From Lutibacter sp. (lineage in GTDB: Bacteria > Bacteroidota > Bacteroidia > Flavobacteriales > Flavobacteriaceae), in the NCBI GenBank assembly GCA_003516285.1, contig DPCK01000091.1, forward strand, positions 662 to 7,296: DNA of 6,635 nucleotides. The letters run 5' to 3'. Both the position numbers and the translations under genes were made by a program. A model generated the notes under the pieces. The model saw nothing but the letters and a program-made list of their open reading frames with translations, did not search any database and was not told where the DNA came from. Below, piece by piece: positions 5,099 through 6,635 of this stretch. Numbering within the stretch: position 1 is the stretch's first letter; every line of letters starts with the position of its first letter.

Positions 5099-6421
5099 TT
5101 ATTTGTAAACTTCTTTTACAAATTCTTCGTAGTTCACTTCTTTCGTTTTAAAAGTCATTTTTTCTTTATAGAAATTCAATAATTTTTGACTTACCAATTG
5201 TTCCTGCAAACGTTTGGCTTCATCTTGGTTGCTTAAAACACGTTGAACAATATCGTCCAATTCTTTTTCTTCCGGATTTAATTGCCCGTATTGTGCCATT
5301 TGAATTTTCACAAAACCTTTTGTAAAATCTTTCAATTCGTCAAAAGTTACCTGAAGTTTGTTGTCTTTTAAAATTTTACCTTCAATTAACTGGTAACGCA
5401 ACCCTTTTTCCGATTTTTCATATTCTTCTGAAGCATCTTCCGGAGTCATCGGTTTTTCACCGGCAACAACCATCCATTTTTTTAGAAACGCTGCAGGCAA
5501 ATCAAATTTTGTGTTTTCTACCAAGTATTCAGTCACGGCATTCAATAATTGTTGATCGGCTTGTGTTTGGAATTGCTTTTCGGCATCTTCTTTAATTTTT
5601 GCTTTTAATTCGGCTTCCGATTTCACCACGTCAGCGCCAAATATTTTATCGAACAATTCTTGGTTAATTTCAGCAAGTTCATTGGCGTTAATTTCTTCGA
5701 TGGTAAAAGTTACCGGAATTTCAATTCCGTGAATTTCATCGTGACTCAATCCCAAAGCGCCCATTAATTTATGGTCGTCATCAAACAAACCTTTGGTATT
5801 TAATTCAACAACATCGCCCACTTTTTTTCCAAGTAATTTTTGCTGATTTGCTTTTCCCTTGATGGATTCTAAAGAAATAGTCGATTTTTTGTTGATTTCT
5901 TTTTCTTCGTTTACAAAAATTCCGGCAATATTTACGCCTTCTTCAACAACATCTTTAGGTACTAATTTCCCAAAACGTTTTCTGATATTTTCAACTTCTT
6001 TTTTCAACAATTCTTTATCAGCAACAATATTGTATTGTGTCACTTTATTTTTTGCATCAAGGTTTACCTCAAATTCAGGAGCCAGACCCAATTCAAATTC
6101 AAAAACATAATCATCTTTATCCCAAGAAAATTCTTCTTCCATTTTTGGCAATGGATTTCCAAGAATATCTAATTTCTCTTCAATTAAAAAATTGTTTAAG
6201 GCTTCTTGCAACAATTTGTTAACCTCATCAATCATAATAGATTTTCCGTACTGCTTTTTAACCATTCCCATAGGCACTTGCCCTTTTCTAAATCCGGGAA
6301 CATCTGCTTTTTTACGGTAATCCATTAAAATTTTCGCTACTTTTTCTTGGTAATCTGCGGCTGAAATTTCAACCTTTACCACTGCATTTAACGCATCGAT
6401 ATTTTCTTTTGTAATATTCAT
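5099..6421 (-). CDS. tig: Trigger factor, ribosome-associated chaperone
   Basis: Trigger factor docks at the ribosomal exit tunnel and shields nascent chains in the cytoplasm. The 440-residue protein has the N-terminal ribosome-binding domain (about 1-115) with the signature loop GFRKGQVP (43-50), followed by MGMVKKQYG as in other trigger factors. The middle region (about 150-247) sits where the FKBP-like PPIase domain belongs, but the usual landmarks (a GG...F..LG type loop and an IPGFE-like active-site segment) are not visible, so it is probably a divergent, catalytically weak or inactive version. The rest (about 248-440) is highly charged and helical, with ELFDKIFG (255-262) and LPAAFLKKWM (308-317) in the substrate-cradle region. 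Length is close to the E. coli protein. The start ATG at 6421 is supported by the alignment of the first residues (MNITKENIDALNAVVKVEI) and by a well-placed promoter. clpP and clpX lie downstream on the same strand, but only after three opposite-strand genes. Confidence 0.96.
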   Translation of the reverse strand: MNITKENIDALNAVVKVEISAADYQEKVAKILMDYRKKADVPGFRKGQVPMGMVKKQYGKSIMIDEVNKLLQEALNNFLIEEKLDILGNPLPKMEEEFSWDKDDYVFEFELGLAPEFEVNLDAKNKVTQYNIVADKELLKKEVENIRKRFGKLVPKDVVEEGVNIAGIFVNEEKEINKKSTISLESIKGKANQQKLLGKKVGDVVELNTKGLFDDDHKLMGALGLSHDEIHGIEIPVTFTIEEINANELAEINQELFDKIFGADVVKSEAELKAKIKEDAEKQFQTQADQQLLNAVTEYLVENTKFDLPAAFLKKWMVVAGEKPMTPEDASEEYEKSEKGLRYQLIEGKILKDNKLQVTFDELKDFTKGFVKIQMAQYGQLNPEEKELDDIVQRVLSNQDEAKRLQEQLVSQKLLNFYKEKMTFKTKEVNYEEFVKEVYK

Positions 6422-6460
6422 TTTATGCTGTTTTTATCTTAAATCATTCAAAATTGGGTG

Positions 6461-6491
6461 CAAAAGTACTATTTTTTACGCATCTAACAAA
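6461..6491 (-). promoter_or_regulatory. tig promoter (-33 and -7 elements)
   Basis: On the minus strand TTTG (6491-6488) is followed after 19 bases by TACTTTTG (6468-6461). This fits the full Bacteroidota housekeeping promoter, TTTG then TAnnTTTG with about 19 bases between, and it is the best promoter in the window. The -7 element ends 39 bases before the tig ATG, giving a leader of roughly 33 nt. Confidence 0.75.
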
Positions 6492-6524
6492 TATTTAACC
6501 CGTTCAAATTCAACTATTTTATTG

Positions 6525-6635
6525 CTATTCGTCTAAAAATGAATATAAAATTGATTCAAATATGGAGAGAATCAAACTGAATAATAAGGCGATCCAAAAT
6601 CCCGAAACCTGAAAACCATCAATAAGATTGTCGGC
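6525..6635 (-). CDS. C-terminal end of a small membrane protein, probably the phage-holin (YvlD-type) family
   Basis: The minus strand is open from the window edge to a TAG at 6527-6525 and encodes the last 36 residues of a protein, beginning ADNLIDGFQVSGFW. A hydrophobic segment follows (about residues 13-31, WIALLFSLILSIFESILY) and the chain ends SFLDE. The order of a short loop ending in GF-x-V-x-GFW, then a membrane helix running to a charged terminus, resembles the last transmembrane segment of small four-helix proteins annotated as phage holin family protein in Bacteroidota. That family is chromosomal and mostly not phage-related; its function is poorly known. The start and most of the gene are outside the window, so the assignment is tentative, but the reading frame itself looks real. 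The gap to tig is 103 bp and holds the tig promoter; I see no clear terminator. Confidence 0.6.
   Translation of the reverse strand, partial: ADNLIDGFQVSGFWIALLFSLILSIFESILYSFLDE

Noticed and set aside
5859..6222. Two overlapping plus-strand open frames inside tig
   Set aside because: They are shadows of the trigger factor gene; the serine- and phenylalanine-rich product is what antisense reading of lysine- and glutamate-rich codons gives.
6525..6635. Evidence of a prophage from the holin-like fragment
   Set aside because: Small proteins of this family are common chromosomal genes in Bacteroidota, and no other phage gene, attachment site or integrase is visible in the window.

Overview
This 6.6 kb window looks like ordinary chromosomal DNA from a member of the Bacteroidota, most likely class Flavobacteriia. 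The evidence is strong A+T bias, A-rich gene starts without Shine-Dalgarno sites, and a match to the Bacteroidota -7 promoter element TAnnTTTG in front of all five genes that begin after an intergenic gap with no same-strand gene shortly upstream. The protein types agree: a secreted M1 aminopeptidase with a short C-terminus, a trigger factor with a degenerate PPIase domain, and a small secreted protein of unknown function.

Layout. On the minus strand, reading right to left, are the last 36 codons of a small membrane protein (probably the phage-holin/YvlD type, 6525-6635), tig (trigger factor, 5099-6421), then after a gap of almost 4 kb clpP (482-1141) and the first 143 codons of clpX (1-431). 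The plus-strand block between tig and clpP holds three genes: a small secreted protein of unknown function (1333-1839), a secreted M1 zinc metallopeptidase (1938-3530) and a DEAD-box RNA helicase (3682-5016). A hairpin terminator closes the first of these. A second, roughly symmetric hairpin lies between the convergent helicase and tig genes and could serve both.

How the genes work together. Trigger factor, ClpP and ClpX form the cytoplasmic protein-quality set: a ribosome-bound chaperone, a serine protease and its AAA+ unfoldase. The order tig-clpP-clpX on one strand is widespread in bacteria. Here the order and strand are kept, but three opposite-strand genes with no obvious role in proteolysis separate tig from clpPX. 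clpP and clpX are separated by only 50 bp with no promoter-like motif and probably form one transcript; tig has its own complete -33/-7 promoter. The three plus-strand genes each have a promoter-like element and look like independent units.

No mobile element, CRISPR array, RNA gene or defence system is visible, and I found no convincing undescribed system. The points most worth checking are the interrupted tig-clpPX order, an operator-like perfect inverted repeat upstream of the unknown secreted protein, a G/C-rich palindrome that supplies the stop codon of the peptidase, and a degenerate CTT-phased repeat in the gap before the helicase.
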